A stretch of 64,000 bases of DNA from Porpolomopsis calyptriformis (Eukaryota > Basidiomycota > Agaricomycetes > Agaricales > Hygrophoraceae). Where the stretch lies: assembly GCA_951640195.1 (NCBI GenBank), contig OX621172.1, positions 434,001 through 498,000 of the forward strand. The letters are read 5' to 3'. Shown piece after piece: positions 40,095 to 50,252 of the stretch. The position numbers were made by a program, and so were the translations under genes. Each line of letters opens with the position of its first letter. Positions within the stretch are counted from its first letter, which is position 1. The notes below the pieces were generated by a model. It did not search any database, was not told the DNA's origin, and saw nothing but the letters and a program-made list of their open reading frames with translations.

Positions 40095-43000
40095 ATGTCT
40101 GCTACCAGTACTGCCCGCACTCGTTCGGTGCGTAGCCAACGGAGTGTCACCTTTGCAAATAGCAATATCAACATCGTTGGCCGGGATCACTTCAATTACA
40201 CCTCTGGTTACGATGAAGGTATTAAGCCTCAATCCGCTCACGAATTCAAACTTAGGAATCGAATGATAAGACAGAGAGCGTCGCGATATTGCCCTTTGGT
40301 TATCTCCTCTCAATTTCAAAGCGGCGCAAAGCCAATTTCTACAAATCCATGAAAAGGGGACCGGCAATTGGCTGCTCGAATCCCAAACCTTTCTAGATTG
40401 GCGTGATGGAACATCGCAGACGTTGTGGTGTCCTGGAAATCGTAAGATTTATCTACCTCTGTCACACCAGATTCATTGATTGTTCTTTGTTCAGCTGGGG
40501 CAGGGAAAACGATCCTTGCGTAATAGCACTGTCTACGTCGCTCGTCCATTCAAGGCTAATTCCTGCTCTCCTCTAGATCCGTCGTCGTGAACCATCTCCA
40601 AAAGTTCTTCAAAGACAGCAACGTTGGAGTAGCATGCATATACTGCAACTACAAAGAACAGATGATGCAGACGGTCACAAACCTTATCGCAGGTCTACTC
40701 AAGCAGTTCGTCCAAGATCGCCCCTCCATATCTACCAACATCAAGTCATTTCATGATCGTCACAAAGTCCAAAGTACTTCCCCCACCCTCGATGAATTTA
40801 TTGAATTGTTGGAGGTGGAGATCAAGACCTACACCAAAGTATTCATTGTCGTGGATGCTCTGGATGAATGTTCCGACAGCAACGGATCTCGGATAAAATT
40901 GTTAAAAGCTCTTCGGTCATTCTCCGGATCCATTAACCTGATAGTGACATCACGCGAACTTCCTTCCATCAAACAACACTTTCACAACGCACACCGGGTC
41001 GACATCCGCGCAACTGATGAAGATATAGCGAAATACGTTCAAAAACAGCTTGCTGATCTTCCAGATCTTGTCAATCTGCAAGCCATTGCCACAAGACGAA
41101 TTGTTGATAGTGCCAGGGGCATGTGAGCACCTCCATTACATTTAATAGTGTTCTGTATATGACCTTCTGGTAAGGTTTTTACTAGCACGCTTGCATATGA
41201 ACGCACTTCTAGAACAGGATAACGAAGAAGCTGTGCGTCATGCCCTGGATAATCTTCCGGACGAGATAGATCAAATTTACGACGATGCTATGGAACGAAT
41301 TGAACGACAGCCAAACACTAAGGATTTGGCGAAGCGGGCTCTGTCGTGGATTATATACGCGTCTCGACCATTATCTATCGAGGAACTTCAACACGCTCTT
41401 ACTGTTTCACCCAACATGACCGAGATGAACCGCCGCGCTCTCGTTTTTGAATGGAAGCCGACTTCTGTATGTGCTGGACTGGTTGTGGTTGACAAGCAAC
41501 GACGGCTTGATAGCGAACGATGGGTTGTTCGCCTCGCTCGTGAGTAAATGAGCTATCGAAGTGATGGTGAGTTCACCGTGCATTTTATAGACTATACAAC
41601 TCAGCAATATTTTGAAAAACGTCGCGAATCCCTGTTTCCGGACGCTGAGGCTGGAATAGTGGCAACATGTCTCACTTATCTTTCACTCAACAAATTTGCA
41701 CGAGGCTACTGCAACAACGACGCCGAGTTCGAATCCCTCTTGGAAGAGAACCCTTTTCTTGATTATGCAGCCAGGAACTGGGGCCATCATGCACGTCCAC
41801 ACCAAGAAGGTGTCATAAACCCGGCGATGGACTTCCTTGGGGATGAATTTAAAGCTGCATGTGCTAGTCAAGTTATGTTGGTGCCTGTCCAACGATGGTC
41901 TGGTTACAGTCAAGATTTTGCGAAGAATTTTTCGGGAGTTCATATTCCTGCTTACTTCGGTTTGGAGAAGGTTCTCCGCAGCAAGCTTGACAACGGGGCA
42001 AGTCCAGATAATGCTGACACCAATGGTCGAACGCCACTTTCATATGCAGCAGAGATAGGGCATGATGCCGTCGTGAAGCTGCTGCTTGCCCGAGGTGATG
42101 TAAAAGTGGACTCGATGGACCGGTATGGTCGAACCCCGCTTTGGTATTCTGCTCAGAGAGGGCATAATGTCATCATGAAGCTGTTGCTTGCTCAGGATCA
42201 CGTTGCAGCAAACTCGAAGGATAGTTGTGGTCGAACGCCACTTTTCTATGCAGCTGAGAATGGGTATGATACCACTGTGAAGCTACTGCTCGATCAGGAT
42301 GGCGTTGAACCGACCCTGAAGGACATGCATGGTGCAACGCCACTTTCGTGTGCAGTTCAAAGAGGGCATGATGCCATTGTGAAGCGGCTGGTTGCTCGGG
42401 ACGACGCGGCGGCAAACTCGAAGGACTCGAATGGCCGAACGCCCCTTTGGTATGCAGCTGAGCATGGGTATGATGTTATTGTGAAGCTGCTGCTTACTCG
42501 GGACAGTGTTGAGCCGGACTCGAAGGACCAGTATGGCCGAACTCCGCTTTCGCGTGCAGTTGAAAGAGGGCAAGATACCATCGTCAAGCTGCTGCTTGCT
42601 CATGGTAAGGTTGAATTGGACTCGAAGGACTTATTTGGTCGAACGCCTCTTTCGTATGCAGCTGAGAATGGGCATGTTGCCCTTGCCAAGCTGCTGCTTG
42701 CTCGGGGTAACGTCAAGGCGGACTGGAAGGACACCCATGGTCGAGCTCCTCTTTCGTATGCGGCTGGAAGTGGGCATTATGCCATTGTGAAGCTGCTGCT
42801 TGCTCGGGATGACGTTGAAGCTGACCCAAGGGACTCGCATGGTCGAACACCACTTTTACACGCAATTCAAAGGGGGCATGATGCCATTGTAAAGCTGTTC
42901 CTTACTCGCGATGATGTTGAGGTGGACATAAAGGAATGGGATGGTCGAACGCCCCTTTCGTATGCAGCTGAGAGAGGGTATCGTGCCGTCGTAGAGATGC

Positions 43001-44265
43001 TACTTGCTCAGGATGGTGTTGCAATAAACCTGAAGGACGCGTATGGTCGAGCCCCGCTTTCATATGCCGCTGGGAAAGGACAGGATGCTATTGTAAAACT
43101 GCTGCTTGCTTGTGACGATGTTGAAGTGGACTCGACGGACCAAGGTGATCGAACACCTCTTTCACATGCGGCCGGGAGAGGGCATGATGCTGTCGTGAAG
43201 TTGCTGCTTGATCGGGTTGACGTTAAAGCGGACCTGATGGACTGGTATCATCGAACGCCACTTTCGCACGCAGTTGGAGGAGGGCATGATGCTGTCGTGA
43301 AATTGCTGCTTGCTCGGGATGACGTTAGAGTGGACTCGAAGAATCGGCATAGTCGGACGCTGCTGTTCTATGCAGCTGAGAGAGGCTATGAAGCCATCGT
43401 GATGCTTCTACTTGATCGGGACGACGTTGAACGGGACGCGAAGGATGCGTACGGTCGGACACCACTTTCATATGCAGCTGAGAGAGGGCATGATGCCATC
43501 CTGAAGTTTCTGCTCTATCAGGATGATGTTGAAGCGGACTCGATGGACGCGTATGGTCGAACACCACTTTTGTATGCGGCTAGCAGCGGACATGATGTCA
43601 TTGTGAAGCTGCTGCTTTCTCGGGATGAAGTTGAACTGGACTCGAAAGACTCATATAGTCGAACACCACTTTCATATGCAGCTGAGGGAGGGCACGATGC
43701 CATCGTGGAACTGCTGCTTGCTTGGGATGACGTTGGACCAAACTCGAAGGATACGCATGGTCGAACTCCGCTTTCTTATGCAGCTGAGGGAGGGTATGAT
43801 GCCATCCTGAAGCTTCTGCTTTCTCGTTACGACGTCGAACCGGATTCGAAGGACTCACATAGTCGAACACCACTCTCGTACGCAGCTGAGAGAGGGCATG
43901 ATGACATTGTGAAGCTGCTCCTTGTCCAGGATGACGTTGAAGCTGACTCAAAGGACAAGGAGGGCCAAACTCCCCTTTCTTATGCAGCTAGCAGTGGACA
44001 CGATGCCATTGCCCAGCTGCTGCTTGCTCAGAATGATGTTGAAGCGGACTCGAGGGACCAGTATGGTCGAACGCCGCTTTTGCGTGCAGTTGAAGGAGGG
44101 CATGAAGCCATCGTAGAGTTGTTGCTTGCTCGGGATGACGTTCAGGCGGACTCAAAGGATTTGCATGGTCGAACTCCATTTTCATATGCAGCTGATGGAG
44201 GACATGATCTCATCATGAAGCTGCTGCTTGCTCGGGTTGATGTTGGCGCAATCGACACACCATAA
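40095..44265 (+). CDS. NLR-like protein: NACHT NTPase with 22 ankyrin repeats
   Basis: STAND NTPase of the type used by fungi for non-self recognition. The start MSATSTARTRSVRSQRS is followed by INIVGRDHFNY. Then KGTGNWLLESQTFLDWRDG leads into the P-loop GNPGAGKTIL (split by two introns, about 40450-40500 and 40517-40575). Walker B/NACHT is KVFIVVDALDECSD, then LIVTSRELPSI, and a winged-helix-like KRALSWIIYASRPLSIEELQHAL. An intron at 41540-41590 removes an apparent TAA and restores VVRLAHYTTQQYFEK, a conserved junction in this class. The final exon (41591-44265) carries 22 ankyrin repeats of 34 residues. The reading ends VGAIDTP, where a frameshift cuts off a further repeat still visible downstream. 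Otherwise intact. The recognition partner is unknown. Confidence 0.9.
42027..44265 (+). repeat. 102-bp ankyrin repeat array (22 units)
   Basis: Twenty-two head-to-tail units of 102 bp encode 34-residue ankyrin repeats of the form GRTPLSYAAERGHDAIVKLLL followed by a variable stretch. All units keep exactly 34 residues without gaps, and many differ mainly at the turn and at positions after LLL. The uniform length and strong similarity point to ongoing unequal exchange or conversion. Confidence 0.9.
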
Positions 44266-44597
44266 TAGTCGCACCCCGCTTTTCTATGCTGCCATTGTCA
44301 ACTTTCTATCGGCTTCCGCGCAGAATCTGGAAAGAGAAGCAACCCCTACGTTGCGACGGACCTACACTAAAAGTACTACATGCAAACCTGTAACAAACAT
44401 CTACGAAGAGTTGGAGAATTTGGTTTATTATTCAATTATATCGACAGTAGCGGGATACAATTACAGATGAGTCATTGGACGTAGGGGAGTGGTGAGAGTG
44501 CTAGGACTAGAAACGACAAAATAAGATAGGACAGCTGAGTAGAACGATGCATATGTGACGAGATATGGGTGTAGGGGTGCTTGGGATGAGGTCACGA

Positions 44598-45372
44598 CTA
44601 CGGAGTTGGGGAAGTGCATGCGGAACCATTGCCAATCGATTTCAACCGTTTTGAAAAAGGTGAGGGAGATGAGAATGTGAAAGCCGCAAAAAGCAGCTTC
44701 TGTTCCGGAGTGGAGAATGATGTCGTGTACCGGGGAAATGCATTAGTGGGTGTTGTTGGAGGTGTAGGAGGCGCGGGCGTTGAGTAGTCACAGAGTTCAA
44801 GATCAAATACATAGTCCTATCAAAGGATGAGAACAAACGTGAAACAAAGATTTTGAATGACAAACCTTGTCTACCAAAATTTCATCAGTGGCTTGGCCTT
44901 CCCCAATAAAAGTGGAAGCGCAACTGAAAGCCTCGCTCAAATCTGCCAATGGTTTCACTGTCAACTCAAAACATCTTGAGTCGATATCAGCGAGGATGAT
45001 CCGCTCGATCTCCTTCTCAGATTCCCTCTCCTCTTCAACTTTGGAAAGGGGGAAACCTTCGAGGGCCGACCTTTTAGTAGCCTTCCGACCATTTTTTGGG
45101 GTGCTTCTGTCTTTATTCGCGGTAGACCTTTTCAAGGCCTTTGGTTTTTTGGATGTGGGGTTTGCCTTAGAAGAGCCACCCCGCCCCTTGGTCGCCAAAG
45201 GGACATGGGATTTGGCAGAAAGTGTCTTCCTGTTGGTCTCGGGCCCAGCGCGGTTGCCAGTTGTCGGGTTGATGTTTTCTTTGTCCACATCATCTGCGGG
45301 GCCGCTTAACGACATGGCATAGTTCATCATCCTAGTTTCTGGCAGGGTTGTTGCGTTGGCCAGTCGAAGCAT
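44598..45372 (-). CDS. KEN-box small basic protein, copy A (function unknown)
   Basis: Two exons, 45372-44866 (507 nt) and 44816-44598 (219 nt), phase-0 GT..AG intron of 49 bp, 241 residues. I do not recognise the family. Features seen: a DDVDKENINP motif (KEN box, the degron read by APC/C-Cdh1) near the N-terminus; a Lys/Arg-rich disordered middle with nuclear-localisation-like runs (KKPKALKR, KNGRKATKR); a conserved core SRCFELTVKPLADLSEAF.. FIGEGQATDEIL; a Pro-rich PAPPTPPTTPTN; and a C-terminus IGNGSACTSPTP. The ATG at 45372 is used because the codon matching the start of copy B is not ATG here, though the frame is open to 45483. It reads toward the tail of the NLR gene. A nuclear, cell-cycle-regulated protein is plausible but only inferred. 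Confidence 0.7.
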
Positions 45373-45759
45373 TTGGGGTGAGCAATCTTGGATTACTGAT
45401 GATCGGATTGCTGGAGGAAATGATGGCTGAGATATGTGAGAGGGGCGATGGCAACAAGCCTCAGTGAGGAAGTTTGGATGCAAGGGAGAGTGATCAGGGG
45501 ATAGTGATGGGTGTTGAGAGGGATAGGGAGTGGGAGGTGTACAGAATGTTTCGGTGCAGAAGACAGTGGGGGGAATGGAAAAACAAGGATAGCCAGAGTT
45601 CAGGCTTTTATAGCTCTCTTGAAGCCTCCATTGTTATACGCAAAAACACCAAGGTTTATCGTGTAGAAAATGACTTGAATCATTCTCCACCACACTGTTT
45701 GCCTGTTTGAGGTGGTATCCACAATTCTTGTGGGTCGTCAATGAAAGAAAATGAAAGGG

Positions 45760-45836
45760 GGGGTGAAAAACTCGATCCAATGGGTGCCACATTGAGTGAA
45801 GTCCATTTGTTTCCATGATGCAAAGGGGTGAAAAAC
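45760..45836 (-). promoter_or_regulatory. paired GGGGTGAAAAAC motifs upstream of KEN-box copy A
   Basis: Two exact copies of GGGGTGAAAAAC (45760-45771 and 45825-45836, plus-strand reading) lie 390-465 bp upstream of the copy A start. The same pair occurs upstream of copy B. A conserved block (CTCGATCCAATGGGTG and on) separates them. Candidate cis-elements; no factor is known to me. Confidence 0.4.
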
Positions 45837-45933
45837 TGGACTTCTCTCGTGCTGCACGAGTCAGAGTTATGCAATTCCCGCCTCTGGCTTGCAACTGATA
45901 TAATCATCCGGACGTCAACCAAACTCGAACAAA

Positions 45934-46290
45934 TAGAGTTGTTGCTTGCTCGGGATGACGTTCAGGCGGACTCAAAGGATTTGCATGGTCGAACTCCATT
46001 TTCATATGCAGCTGATGGAGGACATGATCTCATCATGAAGCTGCTGCTCGCTCGGGTTGATGTTGGTGCAATCGACACACCATAATAGTCGCACCCCGCT
46101 TTTCTATGCTGCCTTTGTCAACTTTCTATCAGCTTCCGCGCAGAATCTGGAAAGAGAAGCAACCCCTACGTTGCAATGGACCTACTAAAAGTACTGCATG
46201 CAAGCCTGTAACAAACATCTACGAAGAGTTGGAGAATTTGGTTTATTATTCAATTATATCGACAGTAGCGGGATACAATTACAGATGAGC
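45934..46290 (+). pseudogene. duplicated tail of the ankyrin NLR
   Basis: A second copy of the last one and a half ankyrin repeats and the 3' flank of the NLR gene, carried by the tandem duplication. It reads ELLLARDDVQADSKDLHGRT and on to VGAIDTP, the same frameshift-induced end as the parent. It lacks any start or NACHT part and is not expected to be expressed as a protein. Confidence 0.85.
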
Positions 46291-46436
46291 CAATACAAAA
46301 AGTGAGTAAAGATGTGGACGTGGGGGAGTGGCGAGAGTGCTATGACTAGAAACGACAAAACAAGATAGGAAAGCTGAGTAGAACGATGCATGTGTGACGA
46401 GATATGGGAGTAGGAGTGCTTGGGATGAGGTCACGA

Positions 46437-47242
46437 CTACGGAGTTGGGGAAGTGCATGCGGAACCATTGCCAATCGATTTCACCTTCTTGAAACGTTTT
46501 GAAGGTGAGGGAGACGAGAATGTGAAAGCTGCAAAAAGCAGCTTCCGTTCCAGCGTGGAGAATGATGTTGTGTGTCTTGGCAACGTATTGACAGGCGTCG
46601 GGGGAGGTGTAGGAGGCACAAGCATCGAGTAGTCACAGGGTTTGAGATCGACAACATAGTCCTATAAAAGAATGAGAAGAAAGGAGAAAACAAAGATTTT
46701 GAAAGACAAACCTTGTCCGCCAAAATTTCACCAGTGGCTCGGTCATCTCCAATAAAAGCTTGTGGGCAACGAAAAGCCTCACTTAAATCCGCTAAGGGCT
46801 TCACCGTCAGCTGATAACATCTTGACTTGATGTCAACCTGTTTAATCCTTCGTATCTCCCTCTCGGACACTCTCTCCTCAACTTGGGGAAGAGGGGAAAC
46901 GCGATGGGAAGGCTTTTCAGATGCCATTCGACCCTTCCCAGATGGTTTCCCAGTCTTCTTATATGGCTTCCGCATCTTGGAGACTGGCTTGATTTCCAAT
47001 GTGTCCGTCTGCCCTTTAGTTCTTAAAGCAGCATGGGATTTGGTAGACAACAAAGGGTTCTTCCTCTTTTTGTCAGTGGTTGGAGCTGGGTGTTGACCCA
47101 TGAGAGGATCAACGTTTTCTTTGTCGGCATCATCTACAAGCGCATGAGATGATGTGGCATAAGCATGCCTCTTCTCCATTGGAATCGCCTCCTGAGGTTG
47201 AGGGGAACAGTCTTCAAACACAATGAAGGTGGGGGAAGTCAT
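46437..47242 (-). CDS. KEN-box small basic protein, copy B (function unknown)
   Basis: Paralogue of the gene at 44598-45372. Exons 47242-46712 (531 nt) and 46661-46437 (225 nt) with a phase-0 intron at the same place, 251 residues. It has a clear ATG start (MTSPTFIVFEDCSPQ), the motif DDADKENVDP, a basic middle (KMRKPYKKTGKPSGKGR), the conserved core SRCYQLTVKPLADLSEAF.. FIGDDRATGEIL and the C-terminus KSIGNGSACTSPTP. The second exon is much more alike between copies than the first. Both copies keep frame, intron and motifs despite many substitutions, which argues that both are under selection. The family is not recognised. Confidence 0.72.
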
Positions 47243-47523
47243 ACAGCGACGAAGATGATTAAGCGGGACAAAAGCGACGGTATTCAGGTAGTGACGTTTT
47301 GATAGAGGGGGGAAAGCGATTGGTGGAGGTTAGCGAGTGGGGGATGTGTTGGTGTCGAAGATGGTGGGTGATAGGGGAAAACAAGGACGGCTAGAGTTCA
47401 GGCTTTAAAGCTCGTTGTTATACGCAAAAATACCAAGGTTTATCGTGTAGAAAATGACTTGAATCGTCCTTCACCACATTTTGAGGTGGCATCCACAAGA
47501 ATTGTGGATGATTGCCAATGAAG

Positions 47524-47581
47524 GGGGTGAAAAACTCGATCCAATGGGTGCCACATTGAGTGAAGTCCAGGGGTGAAAAAC
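47524..47581 (-). promoter_or_regulatory. paired GGGGTGAAAAAC motifs upstream of KEN-box copy B
   Basis: Exact copies at 47524-47535 and 47570-47581, 280-340 bp upstream of the start at 47242, in the same order as in copy A but 19 bp closer together. Confidence 0.4.
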
Positions 47582-47643
47582 TTGAGTTCTCTCCGGCTCA
47601 AAAACTGATATAATCACCCGGACGTCAACCAAACTCGAACAAA

Positions 47644-48202
47644 CAACGCCTTCTACCCCACACATCCCCTCCCTATTCATTCGAAAGGCACCATTTCCTT
47701 TCAAGTGGACAAGACGGGGCAGGGGTTGGGGTATAGATGCCTTGGAACCAAGGCAAGATGGGCGAAGAATAACATCCGAGTGGTTTTTTTACTTGCATTT
47801 TTTTCATAAATGCAAAGCCTCTGTGGGGACTCCTGCCGTTGCGAGGACCGTGCCGGGCAAAAGAAAACAAAAAAAAAAATTTGTTTTTTCGGGGGTAGTA
47901 TGTGAGGCTGACATATTTCTGACCTGGATGTCCGGTAGTCACTCGTAGTGATGCGCGACCTCCATCTTGTCCGCATTTGAATGATATATAAAATATCGAG
48001 ATATATCCAACCGTCAAAGATAATAAAATGGTGAATGGAAGAAAAATAATACTACGACTGGTAGCCCTGCATAATATCCACACTCGAAATGAAAGCAGAA
48101 GAAGAAAAACAAATTTTGGGAAAAAAAAGGAAAGATATATGGGATAAAAATACGCCCTTGGCTTCCACATGGGACCACGACCAGCCCCCACAGCACCGCA
48201 CC
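47644..48202. other. intergenic, 3' flank of SH3 gene
   Basis: About 560 bp after the tandem duplication. T-rich and A-rich stretches occur, including an A9 run at about 47870. A minus-strand frame here (47673-48233) is an unstructured extension with no domain. It is probably 3' UTR of the SH3 gene. Confidence 0.4.
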
Positions 48203-50038
48203 TCACGCGGTAATCACACTCGCCGTCGCACAAAAAAAGCTGCTCACCCTCTTCTTACCCACCACCACCCACTGGGAATCCCCTCCCTCTTCCCCATCCT
48301 CTCCCACTGGCTGAAAACACTCGATGGGCACCAACCCAATCTCCCCACCGCCTTCTTCCTTCTTCACAGCCAGCCAACCATCATCGTACATCTTCTCAAT
48401 CTTCAGCTTCTCTCCCGGTTCTACATTCATCTCGTCAGGTAGCGTGGCCGTAAACCGTCGTGTGGATGCCACCACCTCGCCCTCGTTCACCGCCACTCCC
48501 GCTACAGGAGGTAGGGGTTTGCCTTGCGCACTGCTGCTACCCGTCGTGGCCGGGTCTGCAAACGGATTCGGAATCGTTTCAGGTTCAAACGGATTCACGG
48601 CAGGGGCGGCAACCGAGGCGGTGAGGGGGGCGGGATGCTGGTCACCAACAAGGACGGCAGGTGGAGGTGGAACCAAGGGAGGAGTGAGCGAATTGCTCCT
48701 CCTTCCACCTATCAGACTCGCCGATGATGATTTCAAAGGCGGGGTCGGGAAAGCATACATCTCACTTGGCCCGAACGGCGAGACAAACATGGACGCCCCA
48801 ATGTCGGTGTTCACTCTCAAACGCGGTTGCTTCTTCCCATTGCTCCCTTGTGATCCCTCGAGGGATGATGCCTTTTGCTGCTGCTCCTGGAGTTCACGAG
48901 CAGCCGTATTGTGGCTGTGCAGGCTCTGTAACGAGGTCCTGTTGCTGGGCGAGCCAAGACTGGCAAACATACCGACGGGGACGTCCGAATGGGTAATCGA
49001 TCCCTGTCGGACCTCGGCCATCGGGGGGAACTCTGGCGCGGGGAATTCAAACGAGGAGAGGTCGAAAGCATGCAAATTAGATGAAGGCACGGTGAGTCCA
49101 TGATCAACACTTGTACCGAAACTACTCCGAACAGAACGGGTACCCGAACCGAGCGAGGATGCATCATTATCCCCTGCTCCAAAAGCAAGGAAACCCATAT
49201 TATTATTATCGTTGTTGTTGGCATTGCTGCCATGACTGCCGTGAGTGTCGCCGCCGCCGCTGGTGATGCGGGTATTGACGGCGCTACCGAACCATCTCGT
49301 CTGGCGCTCGTCGCGCTTGTTCTTGGCACGGCGGCGGATGACGAAGACGATGGCGCCGATGAGGGTGAGCAAGACGAGGAGGGTGACGAAGAAGGCCCCG
49401 GTGGGGGAGAGCTTGCGGTGAGTGCTCGTGTTCGCTCCAGAGGCGATGAAGGTGGCCGAGGGGTCGGCGGAGCTGCCGCTGGGGTCAGCGGAGGGGTTGA
49501 GGGGTGGGCTCGCGCCGGGGACGACGGCTGTGGTGCCAGTGGGATTAGCGAGGGGAGGGGGAGAAGAGAGACCAGGACTAGGGGTGGATGGACCCTGGCC
49601 GGGGGCCGTGTTTGCGGTGGTATCCTGGGGGGTGGAGGGAGAAGAGGAGGCAGGCTGCGATAGAGTGGTCGCAGCGTTGGTTACACCTGGAGGTGGAGGG
49701 GACGGTGCAGGGGCAGCGGCAGGGGGAGGGGTATCTTGGGGCTGGAAAACAGGGGAGTTGGCTGGAGGAGGAGGATTGTTATTACCTTGGCTATTGCCAT
49801 TGCCATTGCTGTTGGCCTGTGTGTTGCCCTGTGAGTTACCATTGCCGTTGTTGTTCCCCCCGAGTTGACCTGCATCGGGGAAGAGGGCGAAAGGGGTGGG
49901 AGGAGGAGGAGGAGAAGGAGAAGGAGGAGGGGGAGGAGGAGGGGTCGATGTGATGGGATTGTTTTGAGCAGTAACGAAGGAAGGTGGACCTTTAGCACCC
50001 TTTGGCTTTTTACGCCCTCGTCGCTGATGGTATGACAT
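48203..50038 (-). CDS. single-pass membrane protein with C-terminal SH3 domain
   Basis: One uninterrupted frame of 611 residues, unusual here because it has no intron. After a basic start (MSYHQRRGRKKPKG) come about 190 residues rich in Pro, Asn, Gly and Ser, likely extracellular. One membrane helix (GAFFVTLLVLLTLIGAIVFVI, about residues 213-233) follows, then a basic stop-transfer RRRAKNKRDER. The cytoplasmic part is disordered, with NPFEPETIPNPFADP (NPF-type repeats, possible EH-domain ligands). It ends in an SH3 domain: TRRFTATLPDEMNVEPGE, YDDGWLAVKK, IGLVPIECFQP. The layout resembles fungal Fus1/Sho1-related SH3 membrane proteins, which signal in polarity or fusion. I cannot assign an orthologue. 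There is no cleavable signal peptide. Confidence 0.8.
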   Translation of the reverse strand: MSYHQRRGRKKPKGAKGPPSFVTAQNNPITSTPPPPPPPSPSPPPPPTPFALFPDAGQLGGNNNGNGNSQGNTQANSNGNGNSQGNNNPPPPANSPVFQPQDTPPPAAAPAPSPPPPGVTNAATTLSQPASSSPSTPQDTTANTAPGQGPSTPSPGLSSPPPLANPTGTTAVVPGASPPLNPSADPSGSSADPSATFIASGANTSTHRKLSPTGAFFVTLLVLLTLIGAIVFVIRRRAKNKRDERQTRWFGSAVNTRITSGGGDTHGSHGSNANNNDNNNMGFLAFGAGDNDASSLGSGTRSVRSSFGTSVDHGLTVPSSNLHAFDLSSFEFPAPEFPPMAEVRQGSITHSDVPVGMFASLGSPSNRTSLQSLHSHNTAARELQEQQQKASSLEGSQGSNGKKQPRLRVNTDIGASMFVSPFGPSEMYAFPTPPLKSSSASLIGGRRSNSLTPPLVPPPPAVLVGDQHPAPLTASVAAPAVNPFEPETIPNPFADPATTGSSSAQGKPLPPVAGVAVNEGEVVASTRRFTATLPDEMNVEPGEKLKIEKMYDDGWLAVKKEEGGGEIGLVPIECFQPVGEDGEEGGDSQWVVVGKKRVSSFFCATASVITA

Positions 50039-50252
50039 GTTTTTTCAAAAACAGAGCAAAGATGAGAGAAAGAGAAGAAAGAAAGAAAAAAGGAAAAGGA
50101 GCGTGTGGGTGTACGTGTGAGGGGGTGAGGAGGAAGAGAGGTCGCTGGACTAAAAAGCCGTGTGAGAACTAATCGATGATTGATTAGGTAATAAATCAAT
50201 TTAATTTTTTGACAGATTTAATAAAGTCACGTGAAAGATCATATAATATAAG

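Larger units (their letters stand above)
44114..47643. repeat. 1.82-kb direct tandem duplication
   Basis: Unit 1 (44114-45933) and unit 2 (45934-47643) are direct repeats starting at the same codon in the last ankyrin repeats and ending at CAACCAAACTCGAACAAA. Each holds the ankyrin tail, a minus-strand KEN-box gene and its promoter. The offset is 1,820 bp at the left end; unit 2 is about 110 bp shorter through deletions in the promoter part. The ankyrin end is nearly identical (two differences in the first 180 bp), while the coding parts of the KEN-box genes have diverged strongly. Confidence 0.9.

Noticed and set aside
41191..41547. Separate ORF ending at an in-frame TAA in the NLR gene
   Set aside because: A 51-bp GT..AG intron removes the stop and restores a conserved junction, so it is one gene.
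42027..44265. 102-bp periodic array as a possible satellite or CRISPR-like array
   Set aside because: The period equals one 34-residue ankyrin repeat and the frame is open throughout; it is coding.
47673..48233. 186-codon minus-strand frame after the tandem duplication
   Set aside because: Low-complexity reading of A/T-rich UTR sequence with no domain.
49100..49868. Long Gly/Glu-rich plus-strand frames opposite the SH3 gene
   Set aside because: They are antisense readings of the Pro/Asn-rich coding region; the SH3 frame is clearly the real one.
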